The notes below the pieces were generated by a model. That model had not been told where the DNA came from. It did not search any database and was given only the letters and a program-made list of their open reading frames with translations. A program made the translations under genes and the position numbers. Positions 9,409-19,568 of a stretch of DNA of 64,000 bases are shown piece by piece. Positions within the stretch are counted from its first letter, which is position 1; each line of letters starts with the position of its first letter. Source of the stretch: Albidovulum sp. (lineage in GTDB: Bacteria > Pseudomonadota > Alphaproteobacteria > Rhodobacterales > Rhodobacteraceae); the NCBI GenBank assembly GCA_028823855.1, contig JAPPFL010000009.1, positions 62,001-126,000 on the forward strand. The letters run 5' to 3'.

Positions 9409-9463
9409 TCTCGGTTGTTCAGCCAAATTCGTGTAATTTGCGCATGCCCGCATCAGCGCTCAA

Positions 9464-10309
9464 TCAAGCCCGCTCGCCGGTTGCCTCCGAGACAGCTTTG
9501 CGAACGAATTGAATGCTTGCCTCCAAAGAATCGGAAAGCATGCTGTCGTCGTGAACGCTGCTGGCGAACGGTTCGAAGGAAAGCAAACCGCGGTACCCGG
9601 ACGCGCGCAATTCGGTAATCTGGCGTATGTTGCCAATTTGGTCCTTGGGGCCGACCAACGCTCGGTGTCCGTCTTCCATCTCGGAAATGCCAAGTGTCTG
9701 ATCGTCTACTCCCGAAATGTGAACAAGTCCGGTTTCGGCCGCGAAAAAATCGGATTCAGCAGCTAAGGCATGATGGAACGTATCGTGGATAAGGCGGTAT
9801 TCGTCGGAAACGCCCGCGTCATGGATCGCGGAGAGAGCTTCATTCTTGGTGCGAAGCGAGGATATCGAAAAGCCAAGCGGCTCGACGTAACCCAAGATTC
9901 CAGCTGCGCGGATATTTGGAGCAAGTTCCGCGAGAAAGTCCCGCAAGCGCTCAATTCGCTCGCCTTGCCCCGGGCGATAGTTCGAATCGTTCACGGGTAT
10001 AAGGCTAACGGCTTCGGCTCCGCATTCGACCGCTAATTCAATCAATTCGTCCGCTTGCGCGGCGCGCTGTCTATTCCCGTCGTTGAATCGCTTGACTTCG
10101 GCAAGAGCGAGAACGCGTATGCCGGCGCTACGCGCGGCGGTACGGACATTTCGTGCCGGTTCGCCCTCAAATAGCTCTCTTCCCGGCAAATCGTTGCGAA
10201 ATTCCACTCCTTCGCATCCGAGGGTCGCCGCGAGTTCTATTAATTCGCGGAAGCTGGATTTTGGCGCGACCATGTGGTTGAGGCCGAAGGCGACAGTGTT
10301 AGCGGACAT
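9464..10309 (-). CDS. TIM-barrel sugar isomerase/epimerase (IolI/hydroxypyruvate-isomerase-like)
   Basis: A 281-residue AP-endonuclease-2-type TIM barrel. Metal-ligand positions typical of the family are visible: a Glu in GYVEPLGFS, Asp and His in LIHDTFHHA, His in LVHISGV, and Glu in LLSFEPF near the C-terminus. Such proteins isomerise or epimerise keto-sugars (2-keto-myo-inositol, hydroxypyruvate, tagatose types). It is convergent with mcd and stands alone. An inositol role is conceivable because iolD and iolE occur 30 kb away, but the substrate is not determined. Confidence 0.8.
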   Translation of the reverse strand: MSANTVAFGLNHMVAPKSSFRELIELAATLGCEGVEFRNDLPGRELFEGEPARNVRTAARSAGIRVLALAEVKRFNDGNRQRAAQADELIELAVECGAEAVSLIPVNDSNYRPGQGERIERLRDFLAELAPNIRAAGILGYVEPLGFSISSLRTKNEALSAIHDAGVSDEYRLIHDTFHHALAAESDFFAAETGLVHISGVDDQTLGISEMEDGHRALVGPKDQIGNIRQITELRASGYRGLLSFEPFASSVHDDSMLSDSLEASIQFVRKAVSEATGERA

Positions 10310-10817
10310 GGGCTGTGTTCCTCGAATTTTCCGAATTCATTTTGACATGCCTCCGGCTAGCTGGAGGGAATTGACGAATGGTCTTGCCTGTAGCGCTCAA
10401 CGGGTCGTACATGAATTTGCCCGAATGCTAGAGACCCCGCAAGAAACTGGAATTCCCTCGTTTGGATCGCGAATAACTCCTTGACTCCCGGCCGTCTAGG
10501 AGCCGTTTTGAATAAAATATCGGAGGCTTCCATGTGATTTTCATCAGTCGCCGCAGGCACGCCATTACTTTAGCGAAATAAGTATTGACCTAAAAGCGAT
10601 GGCAAAGCGACTCGGAAAGACTTTCCAGCGATCCCGGCCAGGACGAAACGGGAAGTTCCGGTCATTGACGCACGCGCGGGCCGACTGCTGGATATTGCCT
10701 CCGAGACTTTTGACAGTGTAGCGAAACCGGGCAGATGAACTCTTCGGGCGGAAATCGAACCAACAAATTCTAAAGTTGAAATGCTGGACCTTCGGGTCAC
10801 AAGGCTTTCTCCCCATT

Positions 10818-11000
10818 TCATATGCGACAGGCAACCGCGGCTCTTAGATCGCTATTTCGATTGAAAAGACTATCGGCAACCGCCGACAAATCACTTCGAG
10901 CCTGAATTCGATCAATTAGCTTCCGCAATTGCCGCTTGCGATAAACACCGGCGTCAAGATTCCTGGCCGGAACATGGCGTCTGCGGCAAAGCCGCGAGCC
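10818..11000 (-). pseudogene. Possible C-terminal remnant of an IS5-type transposase
   Basis: On the minus strand, a stretch of about 58 codons contains VPARNLDAGVYRKRQLRKL followed by a basic helix and DLSAVADSLFN. This resembles the YR-(x)2-IE / R-x-K / ATRYDK end of IS5-superfamily DDE transposases. The conserved Glu and most hallmark residues are changed and nothing recognisable lies upstream. Chance similarity is possible. Confidence 0.3.
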
Positions 11001-11425
11001 GAGAGGCAGGCTCTTAGGCAACGACGGTAACGCATTGCGACTCGAAGCCGGTCCTTGAACTAGCCTGAATATCCAACTGTACGGAAAAATGTGAAGCTTT
11101 AAAAGAAGTCGCACCCGAGGATTCGGACGCCGAGTCACGGATCGGGCCGCCATCTCCTCATAGCCTGCCGAAGACGTAAACGTAAATTGATGGACAATCA
11201 CGCCGATTTATTCAAGTCGGCTGCTGGAATCGAGGCTCACGCTAATTTGGAGGGCTGCGCCGCCTCGGCCTTTCCCCGACTCCGGTCCGGGAAGTCCAAC
11301 CAGGCGCAGCATTTGATGGACGGGACGCGCTTGGCCCCCTTCACCATCCATCGGCTTCCCGGACGCTACATGCGCAATCCGATGACGGACCTGCATAGGC
11401 TCTCGACCACGCCCGCGCCGATCTG

Positions 11426-11590
11426 GAGTTGCAGATTCCGATGCGTTTGAACAGATTTCCGATCGCTCTTGAACGCGCTGCAGTGCGCCGAATGCGCCTT
11501 CCCGGCGATGTCGCTTTGTCAGGTCCTCCATTGGTTGAACTTCCGATTTTTTTCGGATCATCGCGAATGATCCGAAGGCTAGTCAAGCCC
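11426..11590. repeat. Dispersed diverged repeat, copy A
   Basis: A stretch of about 165 bases is repeated in direct orientation at about 23000-23165, with roughly three quarters of positions identical by eye. Shared blocks include CAGATTCCGATG, GAACGCG and GGTTGAACTTCCGATTT. Copy A contains a perfect inverted repeat, CGGATCAT-cgcga-ATGATCCG, at its distal end. Both strands can be read as open over most of its length, so a decayed coding origin cannot be excluded. No family was recognised. Confidence 0.6.
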
Positions 11591-12357
11591 GTTCGGCGGC
11601 CCTTTGGCCTTGCGCTGCAATTCGCCGAAAATTCGGACGATTTGGGCATAGTGGAAGAGGAGGTGCACGCGCTGAACGCGGCGGGCGTCGGCGGAGAGAT
11701 GGAGAGGGTTTGGTTCCAAGGGTGCAATTCGACCGACCCTAGACCAGTAAGAATGGTGAATCGCGCTGCACCGGAGGTGGCTGCAGGAATTCGCTTTTGC
11801 CTGTCCTCCTTACCGCCTGCGCGCTCGCAAAGATCTTCATGTTCTGGCTATGGGTCCGGGTCCAAGACAACGGAATTCAGAATACTCGGATTTGGGTTCG
11901 ATCGACTCCCGGGCAGAATCGGCTGGCGGCGGCGAACTTTCTTCCTTTAAAGTGTATTCGACGCGTTAATCGATAGAGTTAGGAGTGAATGCCTGAAGCT
12001 GGAGAGTCGTGTTGTGGACGCCGTGCTGCAACTGATTGCCGGCAAATCCGGCAAGCAGCGTTCGACCCGATTGAGCCAGGAAGCGCTTTCGGCGGTGGAC
12101 AAGTTGGTTGTCGCGCGAAAAACTTGGCAGTCCAGAATTCAAAGCCGTGCCTGATTCACGTTCGTTCCTCGTGAATTGAGTTATTACTTGAAAGAACATA
12201 CTCCTATTGAGATTGGAATTTCCAATTCGTCCCGGCGACACGGTATTCCAAAGGGTTTCGGGGGCGAACACTTTCGAATTTCCCAGAACATTTTCCGCCT
12301 GCGCAGCTACGCTTCATGTCCCGGGCACGGGGATGGCATCCGGAATTCCGACTACGA

Positions 12358-13536
12358 TCAGACCCTCATTAATGTATTCTGATCCAGTAGATAGTGTTGA
12401 TTAATCAACGTTCCAGCCGCCCCGATTAATCGGGCATTCCGGCCGATCTGCCCCGGTTCAACGGCAGGGAAGAGAACGCCCTGCAAATCTGTTACTTTTA
12501 GCTGTTCGATGACCTGTGCGACGAGCCGGTCTTTGACCGCCTGTGGAATCGCGCCGTCGATGACGACGGCATCGAAATCCATAATCGACAAGGAGGAAAC
12601 AACAGCGTAGGACAAACTCTTGCTGGCCCTCTGGAGCCAATGCTCCAAATGCTCCCCGAATTCAGTCCAATCAGCGGCTTCATCGTAGATATTCTCTGGA
12701 TCAATTCCGGCAGATACCAGACTGCGTTCCAAAACGATCAGGGATGCGTGATCTACAAGCCGATCACCCCCAGCCATATCGGGCACGCGCATCGGACCAA
12801 AGCCACCGGCGTTGCCTCGCCTTCCCGGAAACACGCTTCCGTTTAGCACCACGCCGCCGCCGATAAAAGTACCCACAAAAAAGTAGATCCAGTCTTGTTT
12901 CCCGGAGTGCTCGCCAAAAATCTGTTCCGCCCTGCACGCCGCAGTGCCGTCGTTTTCTACTGCGATAGTCCAGGGAACTATTTTGTTTAAGTTCGCTGCG
13001 ACATCGAAATCATGCCAAGCTTGAAGTTTTTCCTTGGGGACACCGAACTGGTCGGTCCAGCTCCAGAGCTCAAATGGCATGGCGACTGCCATAGCGGTGA
13101 CCTTTTTTCGCGACGTTTTGGCCGATCGAATAACCGGCGTGAGCATCCGTCCTACAAAGTTCATCACATTTTGCGGGGTAGGGTAGCTGTAGGATTCTTT
13201 TCGTTGAGACACAATCTCGCCGACAAAATTAATGACCGCAAGTTCGACACTGCGTCGGCCGATCTTCAGAGAGACATATTTGTGGGCATCCGGGTTAATG
13301 CGCATCGGCGTTGACGGCTGACCGATGCGGCCGAGAATTCGGTCGCCGCGCAGCACCAGCCCGCTCTTTTCAAGTTTTCTGAAAATGACAGATGTTGCGT
13401 TTGCAGAAAGCCCGCTTGCGCGTGTCGCCTCTGCCTTGGTCATCTCCCCGTGGCGGCGCACGAGCTGCAGCAAGAGACGCTCGTTATAGCCTCTTACGTC
13501 AAGCTGGTTTGTTCCTCGTTGGCCTATTGAACTCAT
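12358..13536 (-). CDS. frcR: ROK-family transcriptional repressor (FrcR-like)
   Basis: A protein of 392 residues with an N-terminal winged helix-turn-helix (about 10-75; EMTKAEATRASGLSANATS) and a C-terminal ROK sugar-kinase-like domain (FFVGTFIGGGVVLNG, GRRGNAGGFGPM). The zinc-binding CxCGxxGC cluster of many ROK proteins is absent. The start at 13536 is chosen over 13638 because it follows GAGG at proper spacing and begins the DNA-binding domain. The gene is divergent from a fructose/ribose-type ABC operon. In Sinorhizobium meliloti the frcBCA transporter is preceded by the ROK gene frcR, and the arrangement here is the same, so it is probably the local sugar-responsive repressor. Confidence 0.85.
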   Translation of the reverse strand: MSSIGQRGTNQLDVRGYNERLLLQLVRRHGEMTKAEATRASGLSANATSVIFRKLEKSGLVLRGDRILGRIGQPSTPMRINPDAHKYVSLKIGRRSVELAVINFVGEIVSQRKESYSYPTPQNVMNFVGRMLTPVIRSAKTSRKKVTAMAVAMPFELWSWTDQFGVPKEKLQAWHDFDVAANLNKIVPWTIAVENDGTAACRAEQIFGEHSGKQDWIYFFVGTFIGGGVVLNGSVFPGRRGNAGGFGPMRVPDMAGGDRLVDHASLIVLERSLVSAGIDPENIYDEAADWTEFGEHLEHWLQRASKSLSYAVVSSLSIMDFDAVVIDGAIPQAVKDRLVAQVIEQLKVTDLQGVLFPAVEPGQIGRNARLIGAAGTLINQHYLLDQNTLMRV

Positions 13537-13899
13537 GCATTCCTCGAAACCTCGTTGCCGGACATTCTGCGGCGCTCTACGGGCGATTGCGTCCAGTATC
13601 AATGGCAGCACTATAGGCAGCTCTCTCCATCCTTTCAAGCAGACTGCAGCAGCTACAACTAATTCACCGGCAATTACGTAATAATGCGCGGCGGATTTCT
13701 TTCATTTGGGCGGCTAGGGAAGTATAATAGCGACAAAGGGGTTCATTTCATCCAAGAGGATGCACAACGCCCGAATCTTTTTTTGCACAATTAGTAAATC
13801 ACTATGAAGTAGTTGTTGACTTTCGCTACGGTTCATATATGGCTAAATCCTCGGGAAAGAAATGATTCCCTGAATCGAAGCAATATAGGATTTAACGAA
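13537..13899. promoter_or_regulatory. Divergent frcR-frcB control region
   Basis: The 363-base spacer between the repressor and transporter genes contains a perfect 10-base palindrome ATTACGTAAT at 13673-13682, a candidate operator. A TTGACT at about 13816-13821 precedes AT-rich sequence, but no -10 element at good spacing is clear. The region is relatively AT-rich, as expected for a bidirectional promoter. Confidence 0.4.
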
Positions 13900-14916
13900 A
13901 TGAAGAAGCTGATTGCAGGAAGTGCCTTGGTTGCCTTGTGCGTAACCGGAGGAACAGCTGTTGCGGACGAAATCAAGGCCTGTCTGATCACGAAAACGGA
14001 CACCAATCCGTTCTTCGTTAAGATGAGGGAAGGCGCGCTCGCCGAGTCAGAAAAGCTCGGAGTAAGCCTCTCGACATATGCGGGAAAGGTCGATGGCGAC
14101 CATGAAACACAAGTCGCAGCGATCGAGACCTGCATTGCAGACGGCGCGAATGGGATTCTGCTGACCGCGTCGGACACGAGTTCGATCGTTTCGGCCGTAG
14201 CTCAGGCACGGGATGCCGGGTTGGTAGTTATTGCCTTGGATACGCCGCTGGACCCGATCGATGCGGCGGACATGACATTTGCCACCGACAACTTCGTAGC
14301 CGGCGAATTGATCGGCAAGTGGGCGGCGGCTACTCTTGGGGACGAAGCAGCCAATGCCAAGATCGGCATGCTCGATATCGCGGTGTCCCAACCCACCGTT
14401 GGTGTATTGCGCGACCAAGGCTTTTTGCAGGGATTCGGAATCGATCTTGCCGATCCGAACAAGTGGGGAGACGAGGATGATCCACGCATTGTCGGCCACG
14501 ATGTAACTGCCGGCAACGAGGAAGGCGGTCGCAGGGCAATGGAAAACCTCCTTGCGCTGGACCCGATGATCAACGTCGTATACACCATCAATGAGCCCGC
14601 GGCTGCAGGGGCGTACGAAGCGCTGAAAGCCTTCGGACGCGAGAACGATGTAATCATCGTGTCCGTAGACGGCGGGTGCCCAGGCGTTGCCAACGTCAAG
14701 GCCGGAGTTATCGGCGCGACTTCCCAGCAGTATCCGCTCCTAATGGCGTCGAAGGGCATCGAGGCGATTGTCGCCTGGGCCAAGGACGGAACCAAACCCG
14801 CCAATACGCCAGGCAAAGACTTTTTTGATACGGGCGTCGCCCTTATCACGGACCATCCGGTTGACGGTGTCGACTCGATTAATTCCGACGAAGGCACCGA
14901 TCTCTGCTGGGGATGA
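13900..14916 (+). CDS. frcB: Sugar ABC transporter, periplasmic binding protein (FrcB-like)
   Basis: A 338-residue protein with a Sec signal peptide (residues 1-22, [22 protein letters not shown]) and a periplasmic-binding-protein type 1 fold of the ribose/fructose group ([29 protein letters not shown], and [13 protein letters not shown] near the hinge). The open frame extends upstream to 13813, but the signal peptide fixes the ATG at 13900, with AGGA about 10 bases before it. It captures a pentose or hexose and delivers it to the FrcC/FrcA complex. The ligand is assigned as fructose-like only by locus similarity to S. meliloti frc. A terminator-like hairpin follows the gene. Confidence 0.9.
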   Translation: MKKLIAGSALVALCVTGGTAVADEIKACLITKTDTNPFFVKMREGALAESEKLGVSLSTYAGKVDGDHETQVAAIETCIADGANGILLTASDTSSIVSAVAQARDAGLVVIALDTPLDPIDAADMTFATDNFVAGELIGKWAAATLGDEAANAKIGMLDIAVSQPTVGVLRDQGFLQGFGIDLADPNKWGDEDDPRIVGHDVTAGNEEGGRRAMENLLALDPMINVVYTINEPAAAGAYEALKAFGRENDVIIVSVDGGCPGVANVKAGVIGATSQQYPLLMASKGIEAIVAWAKDGTKPANTPGKDFFDTGVALITDHPVDGVDSINSDEGTDLCWG

Positions 14917-14952
14917 GTTGACGGCCAGTTGTCCAAACGTCTATGTGTTTCG

Positions 14953-14981
14953 GGGCGGGTGCTTGCACCCGCCCTTGTTTT
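14953..14981 (+). terminator. Attenuator-type hairpin between frcB and frcC
   Basis: A GGGCGGGTGC / GCACCCGCCC inverted repeat (9-10 bp stem, loop of 2-4 bases) is followed by TTGTTTT. This is a rho-independent terminator shape. Located between the binding-protein gene and the permease gene, it likely reduces read-through or stabilises the upstream transcript, so that binding protein is made in excess. Confidence 0.75.
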
Positions 14982-15007
14982 AATTTCACTGGGTTCCGGA
15001 GCGGTGC

Positions 15008-16069
15008 ATGTCCGATTCTGGCAGATATGAGGCAGCGGCCGACGGTGCGACCAGCGAGGTCGCGTCGTTTGAAGAACATTCAAAGGGATTCATTTCGAAG
15101 ATTCACCACGCGCTTCACACTGTTCCGGCACTGGTACCTTTGATTGTTCTACTGGCGGCGATCGCGGTGTTCGGCATCCTGCTAGGAAAGAAGTTCTTTT
15201 CGCCGTTTGCCCTGACGCTGATTCTGCAGCAGGTTCAAATCGTTGGAATTGTTGCAGCGGCCCAATCCGTGGTCATCCTGACTGCCGGAATTGATCTTTC
15301 CGTAGGTGCGATCGCAGTGATTTCGTCGGTTGTCATGGGACAGTTCACTTTTCGATACGGATTGCCGGTGGGCGCATCCATCGCGATCGGATTGCTATTC
15401 GGCACGGCGATTGGAATGGTCAATGGCTGGTTGGTGGCGGTTATGAAACTACCGCCATTCATAGTGACCCTGGGAACTTGGCAGATCGTACTAGCTGCAA
15501 ATTTCCTCTACTCGGCGAACGAAACCATCCGGAGCCAGGAAATTGCCGCGGAAGCTCCGCTCCTGCATCTCTTGGGCTCGAAATTCTCCGTAGGCGGCGC
15601 TGTCTTCACCTATGGAGTGGTCTTCCTGTTAGTGCTTGTGCTGTTGCTGGCGTACGTGCTTCGGCACACGGCATGGGGACGGCACGTCTACGCGGTGGGC
15701 GATGATCCTGAAGCCGCGGAGCTCTCGGGCGTAGATGTAAGGCGAACGCTCATTTCCGTGTACGCTCTTGCAGGCCTAATCTGCGCGTTTGCCGGCTGGG
15801 CGCTGATTGGCCGAATCGGATCGGTTTCACCGACATCAGGCCAACTGCTCAACATAGAATCGATAACCGCCGTGGTTATAGGAGGAATTTCCTTGTTTGG
15901 CGGCAGGGGATCGATACTTGGCGCTTTTTTCGGTGCTCTGATCGTTGGAGTATTCACGCTGGGGCTGCGCCTTGCCGGTGCCGATGCGCAATGGACCTTT
16001 CTTCTGATCGGCGTGCTGATCATTGCTGCCGTTGCTGTCGATCAGTGGATCAGGAAGGTTGCGGCGTGA
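15008..16069 (+). CDS. frcC: Sugar ABC transporter permease (FrcC-like)
   Basis: A 353-residue polytopic membrane protein of the RbsC/BPD_transp_2 family with about ten hydrophobic segments after a hydrophilic N-terminus of about 40 residues. Family landmarks are GIDLSVGAIAVISSVVMG, FIVTLGTWQI, AVGDDPEAAELSGVDVRRT and VVIGGISLFGGRGSILGAFFG. It forms the inner-membrane channel with the FrcA ATPase. GGAG lies 6 bases before the ATG. The stop codon shares one base with the frcA start (TGATG at 16067-16071), which indicates translational coupling. Confidence 0.92.
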   Translation: MSDSGRYEAAADGATSEVASFEEHSKGFISKIHHALHTVPALVPLIVLLAAIAVFGILLGKKFFSPFALTLILQQVQIVGIVAAAQSVVILTAGIDLSVGAIAVISSVVMGQFTFRYGLPVGASIAIGLLFGTAIGMVNGWLVAVMKLPPFIVTLGTWQIVLAANFLYSANETIRSQEIAAEAPLLHLLGSKFSVGGAVFTYGVVFLLVLVLLLAYVLRHTAWGRHVYAVGDDPEAAELSGVDVRRTLISVYALAGLICAFAGWALIGRIGSVSPTSGQLLNIESITAVVIGGISLFGGRGSILGAFFGALIVGVFTLGLRLAGADAQWTFLLIGVLIIAAVAVDQWIRKVAA

Positions 16070-16836
16070 TGGAACCGATCCTAAGGGCACGGGACCTAGT
16101 GAAGCGTTACGGACGCGTCATAGCACTAGATGAATGCAATTTTGATCTGCTTCCCGGAGAGGTTCTTGGTGTCATCGGCGATAATGGCGCGGGAAAATCT
16201 ACATTGATCAAGGCGATTTCAGGCGCGGTCAGTCCGGACGGAGGGACGATCGAGCTTGAAGGTCGAAAGGTCGACTTTCGTTCGCCCATAGAAGCAAGGG
16301 CGGCCGGTATCGAGACTGTCTATCAGACCCTCGCCATGTCTCCGGCTCTGTCAATCGCCGATAACATGTTCATGGGACGGGAGTTGCGGAAAGGAGGGTT
16401 GCGCGGGATGCTCTTTCGTCAACTGGACCGCAAGAAAATGGAGAGAATTGCGCGGGAGAAACTCTCCGAACTCGGACTAATGACAATTCAGAACATAAAT
16501 CAGGCAGTTGAAACGCTGTCCGGTGGTCAGCGGCAGGGCATAGCGGTAGCGCGCGCAGCGGCATTCGGATCGAAAATCATCATTATGGATGAGCCGACGG
16601 CCGCACTCGGCGTGAAGGAGAGTCGCAGGGTCCTGGAGCTGATCAAGGACGTGAAGTCGAGAGGAATTCCCATTATACTGATCAGCCATAACATGCCGCA
16701 CGTATTTGAAGTTTCAGATCGCATTCACGTTCACAGGCTGGGTAAACGACTGTGCGTCATTGACCCGCAGGAATTCAGGATGTCCGACGCGGTAGCATTC
16801 ATGACCGGCGCCAAAGAGCCGCCGGAAGCCAACTAG
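16069..16836 (+). CDS. frcA: Sugar ABC transporter ATP-binding protein (FrcA-like)
   Basis: A 255-residue single-ABC-domain ATPase with Walker A GDNGAGKSTLI (about 37-47), signature LSGGQRQGIAVARA, Walker B IIIMDEPTAALG and a switch His in LISHNMPHV. A single ATPase domain is characteristic of the FrcA/short carbohydrate-uptake type, unlike the double-domain RbsA/MglA proteins. It energises FrcC. The stretch downstream shows no clear frcK kinase gene, although in S. meliloti one follows frcA. Confidence 0.93.
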   Translation: MEPILRARDLVKRYGRVIALDECNFDLLPGEVLGVIGDNGAGKSTLIKAISGAVSPDGGTIELEGRKVDFRSPIEARAAGIETVYQTLAMSPALSIADNMFMGRELRKGGLRGMLFRQLDRKKMERIAREKLSELGLMTIQNINQAVETLSGGQRQGIAVARAAAFGSKIIIMDEPTAALGVKESRRVLELIKDVKSRGIPIILISHNMPHVFEVSDRIHVHRLGKRLCVIDPQEFRMSDAVAFMTGAKEPPEAN

Positions 16837-18250
16837 ACGTTTCCCGGTGAAACTAGATTAGAGGCGCGGAAATTCGCCATCCGGTTCGTCGGCACGCGGA
16901 CAGGAGGAGGGACAGACCTCCGCTCGATTCCGGGGGCTGTACCGGTTCCGAAGGGCCTGTTCGACACGAGGCCCGCGCAGCGATCACGGCTGCACCGAGC
17001 TCGGCATCCTGCGCCTTCTGGAGAATCTACGGCGGCGTTCGAGATTGCCTACATTGGCAGGTCACCGACCGAGCGCAGGCGCGGAAATCCCCGGATCTGA
17101 ACTTCGAAGCTGTCAACCGCTTCTTCCGCCATTTCCGCAATCTCGGAGGCTTGGCGATCAGGTAGTGCCCCAAGTCGTCAAATCGCGCGTCGTCAACGCT
17201 GGCCCAGGATTGGATTCACGACAGCGTTTGGACGTAGGCCAAAACTCGGCGCAAGGAATCTCTCCTGGCCGCTGCCACGAATTCTCACGTCGAATCTGTA
17301 GGTCAAAACGGCTCTAACCGAATCCTAGATTGGAATTCGGTTTCCGGAGCGCAATCGCCCTGATCGCTCGGAACTTCATGAATTCACCAACGTTTGTCAC
17401 GTTTTGCATGCGCCGACTATTGGTAGTTTGGCAAGCTGGCAAACTATAGGCAATGGATCGGATTCAGATTTGGGCCTGTAAATTGTGGCGTTTTCTTTAA
17501 ATGTGGGCGCGGCTGCGCGCGCTTTCGGGTGCCGGCGTCATGCCGGGGATCCTGGGGGAATCGCAAGAAACTAATAACCAGACTCCATTTAGCGGCATGC
17601 GTCGAATGTCGGGTCAATAAATCGTGTCGGTGATTGCCAAAAAAAAACAATACTCAGGCGTATCGCCGCGCCTTTTGTCGGGATGGATTTGCACTCGCTT
17701 CGCGTTCGGATCGGCTTTTTTGTTCGTTTGAGAGGCGCAATCGAATGTCGTCCGCGAGCACATTGCATCGCAGTAAGCGTTACATTAGCGTGATTTCCGG
17801 CGATGAGTCCGGTTGGCGAAATTTTCGAGACTGTCGAGATTTCTATAGGCGGTCTCGCGGGAGACAATTAGCGCACAGCTATGCCCGGGCTGCGTGTCGC
17901 CCCGTCCCGCAAACGACCCCTCCATAGCTTGCCCATTAAGCGCCGTTCAGTTCAATTGATCGATCATGAGGCGTCGTGCTCCGCTTTGTGAAGCACATCC
18001 GGTTCTATCCGGGCTTCCGCCTGTTGACCGATTCTATCATTGCGTCTTTCAAAAAAACGCTCTCTCGGAAACTGAATCTAACTCCGGAAGGCGACAGCGA
18101 AAATTCCTGTTCGTTGCACGCGATCGGGGCCGGGCATTTGGATGGCAGGAGTGAATTTTCGATAAAGAGCAAGAACGGAATGCCGGAGGCCCAAATCGAG
18201 TTGGCATCATTGAATGGTAACCCTGCCATTATCTCGCGGCGACTAGCTGC
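16837..18250. other. 1.4-kb gap without an intact gene
   Basis: No convincing gene on either strand. A plus-strand frame at about 17000-17165 reads like protein (HWQVTDRAQARKSPDLNFEAV) but is bounded by stops and unidentified. Small hairpins occur: TAGTTTG-N9-CAAACTA near 17425-17450 and CCGGC-gtcat-GCCGG near 17530-17550. The convergent layout (frcA ends, msmK-like ends) means no promoter is required here. Confidence 0.55.
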
Positions 18251-19348
18251 CTAAACCACCTTGTCCGTGGCGGGGTCGATCAAGTGTATGTTATTCATGT
18301 CGATAGTAAACGTCATGGTTTCACCCGGATTACTTACCGACCGCGGCGCGGCGCGAGCCGTAACTTCAACCCCGTCGATGTCCATAAACACCATGGTGTC
18401 CATACCCATGGGTTCCAGCACCTCGACAGTGCAGCCAAAGTCCAATTGGTTCTCGCTGTTGTGCGGCCGCCGCTCGGTTATATGCTCCGGTCGCACGCCG
18501 AAAACCATGTCCTTGTCGATGTAGCTGCGGAAGCGATTCGACTGCGCGGTAGACAGGTCCAAGGTGATATCTCCCGACAGCCGAATTCCGAGCGCAGCGC
18601 CTCGCTTTACTATCCTGCAAGGCAGGAAATTCATTGCGGGCGACCCGATAAAGCCGGCGACGAATCGTGTTTTCGGAGCCTCGTACATTTCCTGCGGGGG
18701 ACCAACTTGCTCAATGATGCCCTGATTCATCACAACGATACGGTCCGCCAGGGTCATGGCCTCCACCTGATCGTGTGTCACATAGATTACGGTGGTCCGC
18801 ACCCGGCGATGGATCTTTTTGATTTCCGTGCGCATCTGCACGCGCAGCTTTGCGTCCAGATTGGACAGAGGCTCGTCGAACAGGAACGCCTCGGGGTTGC
18901 GTACTATAGCCCGGCCCATGGCCACCCGTTGCCGCTGACCGCCGGACAACTGCTTCGGACGACGCTGCAAGAGATCGCCGATGTTGAGGATTTCGGCAGC
19001 GTGGTTGACTCGCTGGACTATTTCTTTGTTCGAGAATCTACGCAAACGCAGGCCGAAGGACATGTTCTGCGCAACCGTCATATGCGGATAAAGAGCGTAA
19101 TTCTGAAAGACCATCGCAATATCGCGTTCCTTCGGCGGAACATCGTTTATCAGGCGGTCGCCGATGAAAATCTCACCGCTTGAAATGTCCTCCAGGCCTG
19201 CGATCATGTGCAGTGTCGTGGTCTTGCCGCAGCCTGAGGGACCGACAAGTGCGACGAATTCGTTATGCGCGATATTGAGGTCAATGCCGCGGACGGCCTC
19301 GGTTTGGCCGTAGGTCTTGCACAGGTCCTTGAGAAGGATTCGGGCCAC
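18251..19348 (-). CDS. Sugar ABC transporter ATP-binding protein, MsmK/UgpC family
   Basis: A protein of 365 residues: ABC ATPase domain (about 1-235) followed by the TOBE/OB regulatory domain of MalK-like proteins. Walker A GPSGCGKTTTLHMIAG, signature LSGGQRQRVAMGRA, Walker B EAFLFDEPLSNLD, H-loop YVTHDQVEAM. The GTG start at 19346-19348, preceded by AAAGGAAAG, gives the standard N-terminus (ARILLKDLCKTYG), so the open frame up to 19426 is not used. It is divergent from the binding-protein/permease operon at 19569-22726, which lacks its own ATPase, and is very likely its energiser. Confidence 0.92.
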   Translation of the reverse strand: MARILLKDLCKTYGQTEAVRGIDLNIAHNEFVALVGPSGCGKTTTLHMIAGLEDISSGEIFIGDRLINDVPPKERDIAMVFQNYALYPHMTVAQNMSFGLRLRRFSNKEIVQRVNHAAEILNIGDLLQRRPKQLSGGQRQRVAMGRAIVRNPEAFLFDEPLSNLDAKLRVQMRTEIKKIHRRVRTTVIYVTHDQVEAMTLADRIVVMNQGIIEQVGPPQEMYEAPKTRFVAGFIGSPAMNFLPCRIVKRGAALGIRLSGDITLDLSTAQSNRFRSYIDKDMVFGVRPEHITERRPHNSENQLDFGCTVEVLEPMGMDTMVFMDIDGVEVTARAAPRSVSNPGETMTFTIDMNNIHLIDPATDKVV

Positions 19349-19520
19349 CGCAGCTTTCCTTTCACGGTACCGATTTTGCCTAAGCCATATTGTTTGATTC
19401 AGTAGAAATGTCAACGACGGGGCCAAAAGCGCACTGGCTCTGCGTCAGTTGCTCCGAAATACTCGAGTGTGCGCATGGTCTTATCGGCGGATCGCTGACG
19501 GTGTTTTCTTGAATCCGTCC

Positions 19521-19549
19521 TTGACAATTACAGCAAAATCCATTTTAAT
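19521..19549 (+). promoter_or_regulatory. Sigma70-type promoter of the second sugar ABC operon
   Basis: TTGACA at 19521-19526 and TTTAAT at 19544-19549 are separated by exactly 17 bases, a near-consensus vegetative promoter. The predicted transcript starts just before the GAGGAGG ribosome-binding site at 19555-19561, giving a very short leader. Confidence 0.65.
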
Positions 19550-19568
19550 TACTTGAGGAGGAATTATT

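Larger units (their letters stand above)
10310..12357. other. 2-kb gap without an intact gene
   Basis: No open frame here has a family match plus a plausible ribosome-binding site. The region holds one copy of a diverged dispersed repeat (about 11426-11590), a possible IS5-type transposase C-terminal scrap (10818-11000), and a near-palindrome CCTCC-ggctagct-GGAGG around 10350-10367, close upstream of the isomerase at 10309. A coding-looking plus-strand stretch at about 11980-12150 (LESRVVDAVLQLIAGKSG) ends in a stop and is unidentified. The region is probably decayed DNA. Confidence 0.6.

Noticed and set aside
17425-17560. CRISPR-like or tRNA-like hairpins
   Set aside because: Only isolated short dyads occur; there is no repeat-spacer periodicity, no T-loop GTTCRANNC and no cloverleaf.
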